Shown here piece by piece: positions 62,802 to 64,000 of a stretch of DNA of 64,000 bases. Positions within the stretch are counted from its first letter, which is position 1, and every line of letters begins with the position of its first letter. The notes beneath the pieces are model-generated. The model worked only from the letters and a program-made list of their open reading frames with translations, was not told the origin of the DNA and did no database searches. Origin of the DNA: Pseudomonas sp. Fl4BN1 (GTDB lineage: Bacteria; Pseudomonadota; Gammaproteobacteria; Pseudomonadales; Pseudomonadaceae); the NCBI RefSeq assembly GCF_009908285.1, contig NZ_JAAARM010000024.1:41162-105161 (forward strand). The letters run 5' to 3'. A program made the translations under genes and the position numbers.

Positions 62802-64000
62802 ATGAGCATCGAATTCGTCGGCATGATCTTCCCCCGCCAATGGTCCGAAACCCGCGGCATCCGCAGCCCGGACTTCGACCTGGCATTCATCCGCGAGCAC
62901 GCCCGCGCCCATGAACACGCCGGCTTCGACCGGGTGCTGATCGCCAGCGGCCCGGGCAGCGCCGACAGCCTGCAGATCGCCGCCTATGCCGCGGCCCACA
63001 CCGAGCGCCTGGGCTTCATGATCGCCCACCGCCCGGCCCTCAGCGCCCCCACCGTGGCCGCCCGGGCCTTTGCCACCCTGGACCACACCACCGGTGGCGG
63101 GCGCATCCGCCTGCATGCCATTACCGGCATCACCGCCGAGCCCCAGGAAGGCGACACCCTGCTGGACAAGACCGAACGCTACAAGCGCACCGACGAATAC
63201 CTGGAGATCGTCCGGCGCACCTGGACTGCCGAGGAACCCTTCGACTTCGAAGGCCGCTACTTCAACATCAAGGGCGCCTTCTCCCCGGTGAAACCCCTGC
63301 AACAACCGCAGATTCCGATTTCCTTCGGCGGCTCCTCCGACATCGCCTACCAGATCGCAGTCAAGCACGCCGACCTCTATGCCCTGTGGGGCGAACCCCT
63401 GGACGGGGTTGCCGAACAGATCGGCAAACTGAAGGCTGCCGCCAGCGCCGCCGGAGTGAGCGCGCCCAGGGTCAGCCTCTCGGTGCGGCTGATCCTGGGG
63501 GCTACCGAAGAGTTGGCCTGGCAACGGGCCGAACAGATCCTCGCGCAGATCCAGTCCAACCCGCAGTTCGCCGCCGGCAGCCCCTGGCAGAAACGCCTCA
63601 AGGGCACCGGTTCCGAACGCCTGCTGGCGGCGGCGGCCCGCGGCGACCGCCACGACCGCGCCCTGTGGATGCCCACCGCCACGGCCGTGGGCGCCTACGG
63701 AGACACCACCGCCCTGGTCGGCACCCCCGAGACCGTGGCCCAGGCCCTGCTGGACTATATCGACCTTGGCGTCAGCACCTTCCTCAACCGGGGTTACGAC
63801 CCGTATTACGACACCGTCGACTATGGCCGCTGGATCATCCCTGCCGTCCGCGCAGCTGCCGCCCGCCGCTCCCCCGCGCCCTGCGTCGCGAAGAAAACCT
63901 GCGCCTGGTTGCCCGTTACCTCATCGCCAACCCGATCCGCGCCGGCCTCGTCACCCGCGTGCACGACTACCCCCTTTGGGACGCCATCTGGCTTGCCGGC
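62802..64000 (+). CDS. LLM-class flavin-dependent oxidoreductase, 3' end altered
   Basis: At least 399 residues; no stop codon before the window end. CGAGGAAA precedes the ATG. The barrel is SsuD-like: FVGMIFPRQWSETRGIRSPD, HAGFDRVLIASGPGSADSLQ, LGFMIAHRPALSAPTVAARA, GGRIRLHAITGITAEPQEGD and ISFGGSSDIAYQIAVKHADL. The usual family end is reached near residue 353 (VDYGRWIIPAVRAAAARR). After this the frame goes on through about 130 bases that encode, in another frame, the tail of a RAYT transposase. The enzyme therefore probably has an unnatural C-terminal extension. Confidence 0.85.
   Translation, partial: MSIEFVGMIFPRQWSETRGIRSPDFDLAFIREHARAHEHAGFDRVLIASGPGSADSLQIAAYAAAHTERLGFMIAHRPALSAPTVAARAFATLDHTTGGGRIRLHAITGITAEPQEGDTLLDKTERYKRTDEYLEIVRRTWTAEEPFDFEGRYFNIKGAFSPVKPLQQPQIPISFGGSSDIAYQIAVKHADLYALWGEPLDGVAEQIGKLKAAASAAGVSAPRVSLSVRLILGATEELAWQRAEQILAQIQSNPQFAAGSPWQKRLKGTGSERLLAAAARGDRHDRALWMPTATAVGAYGDTTALVGTPETVAQALLDYIDLGVSTFLNRGYDPYYDTVDYGRWIIPAVRAAAARRSPAPCVAKKTCAWLPVTSSPTRSAPASSPACTTTPFGTPSGLP
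63878..64000 (+). pseudogene. 3' fragment of a REP-associated tyrosine transposase (RAYT)
   Basis: In the frame starting at 63878 the sequence reads ALRREENLRLVARYLIANP, then IRAGLVTRVHDYPLWDAIWL. This is the conserved C-terminal block of RAYT proteins (VARYxxANPxRAGLV, DYPxWDxxWL). The catalytic N-terminal part with the HUH motif and tyrosine is absent, since the LLM gene occupies that place. RAYTs move REP/REPIN elements, which are numerous in this window. The fragment may continue past 64000. Confidence 0.8.

Overview
The window looks like a chromosomal segment of a fluorescent-group Pseudomonas. Coding regions are GC-rich, and the intergenic spaces carry the typical Pseudomonas REP sequences (core TAGGAGCTGGCTTGCCAGCG). 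The gene content also fits: SfnR, PraB, FadE/FadL, a Roc-like two-component system beside a chaperone-usher locus, and gamma-glutamyl-polyamine genes. I recognise no tRNA, rRNA, CRISPR array, complete insertion sequence or prophage.

Layout. (1) 1-7.2 kb: the end of an RlhA/U32 gene, a MarR-SRPBCC pair with a palindromic operator, a LysM/LytM lipoprotein lacking zinc ligands, and an unusual pair of a KAP P-loop NTPase and an unrecognised exported protein. (2) 7.2-16.1 kb: a response regulator and a hybrid sensor kinase with two periplasmic binding domains, facing a four-gene chaperone-usher pilus operon (pilin, chaperone, usher, tip adhesin). (3) 16.3-21.2 kb: an AraC regulator divergent from a polyamine module (glutamine-synthetase-like ligase, polyamine-binding protein, FAD oxidase). 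(4) 21.2-30.1 kb: two alpha/beta hydrolases, LysR, a PsrA-like TetR, and a compact four-gene MacB/TolC-type exporter. (5) 30.2-47.4 kb: a hydrocarbon and fatty-acid block. It holds acyl-CoA ligase, thiolase, MaoC hydratase, FabG-like reductase, FadE, FadL, two PraB-type extracellular proteins, alkane hydroxylase AlkB and a lipase-like hydrolase. Divergently, a Baeyer-Villiger monooxygenase, an SDR and a COG3687-type metal protein follow. (6) 47.4-52.7 kb: accessory regulators and enzymes, including a TetR whose operator is repeated in front of a neighbouring dehydrogenase. (7) 52.8-64 kb: an organosulfur block with SfnR, a sulfonate-type binding protein, a secreted lipase, two flavin monooxygenases, a Tat lipoprotein binding protein and a TonB receptor.

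How the parts work together. Block 5 could take a hydrocarbon from the outside (PraB-type proteins) through the outer membrane (FadL) to hydroxylation (AlkB) and beta-oxidation. The BVMO, SDR and hydrolase could form a ketone/ester side route. Rubredoxin and rubredoxin reductase, which AlkB needs, are not in the window. Block 7 has receptors, binding proteins and monooxygenases for sulfur scavenging but no inner-membrane permease before the window ends.

The most interesting structural signals are tandem REPIN arrays (103-bp and about 110-bp periods), a fragment of a REP-associated tyrosine transposase joined to the last gene, and several self-consistent operator sites. The best candidate for an undescribed system is the KAP NTPase/exported-protein pair, but the evidence for it is only gene order and the lack of a recognisable family for the exported partner.
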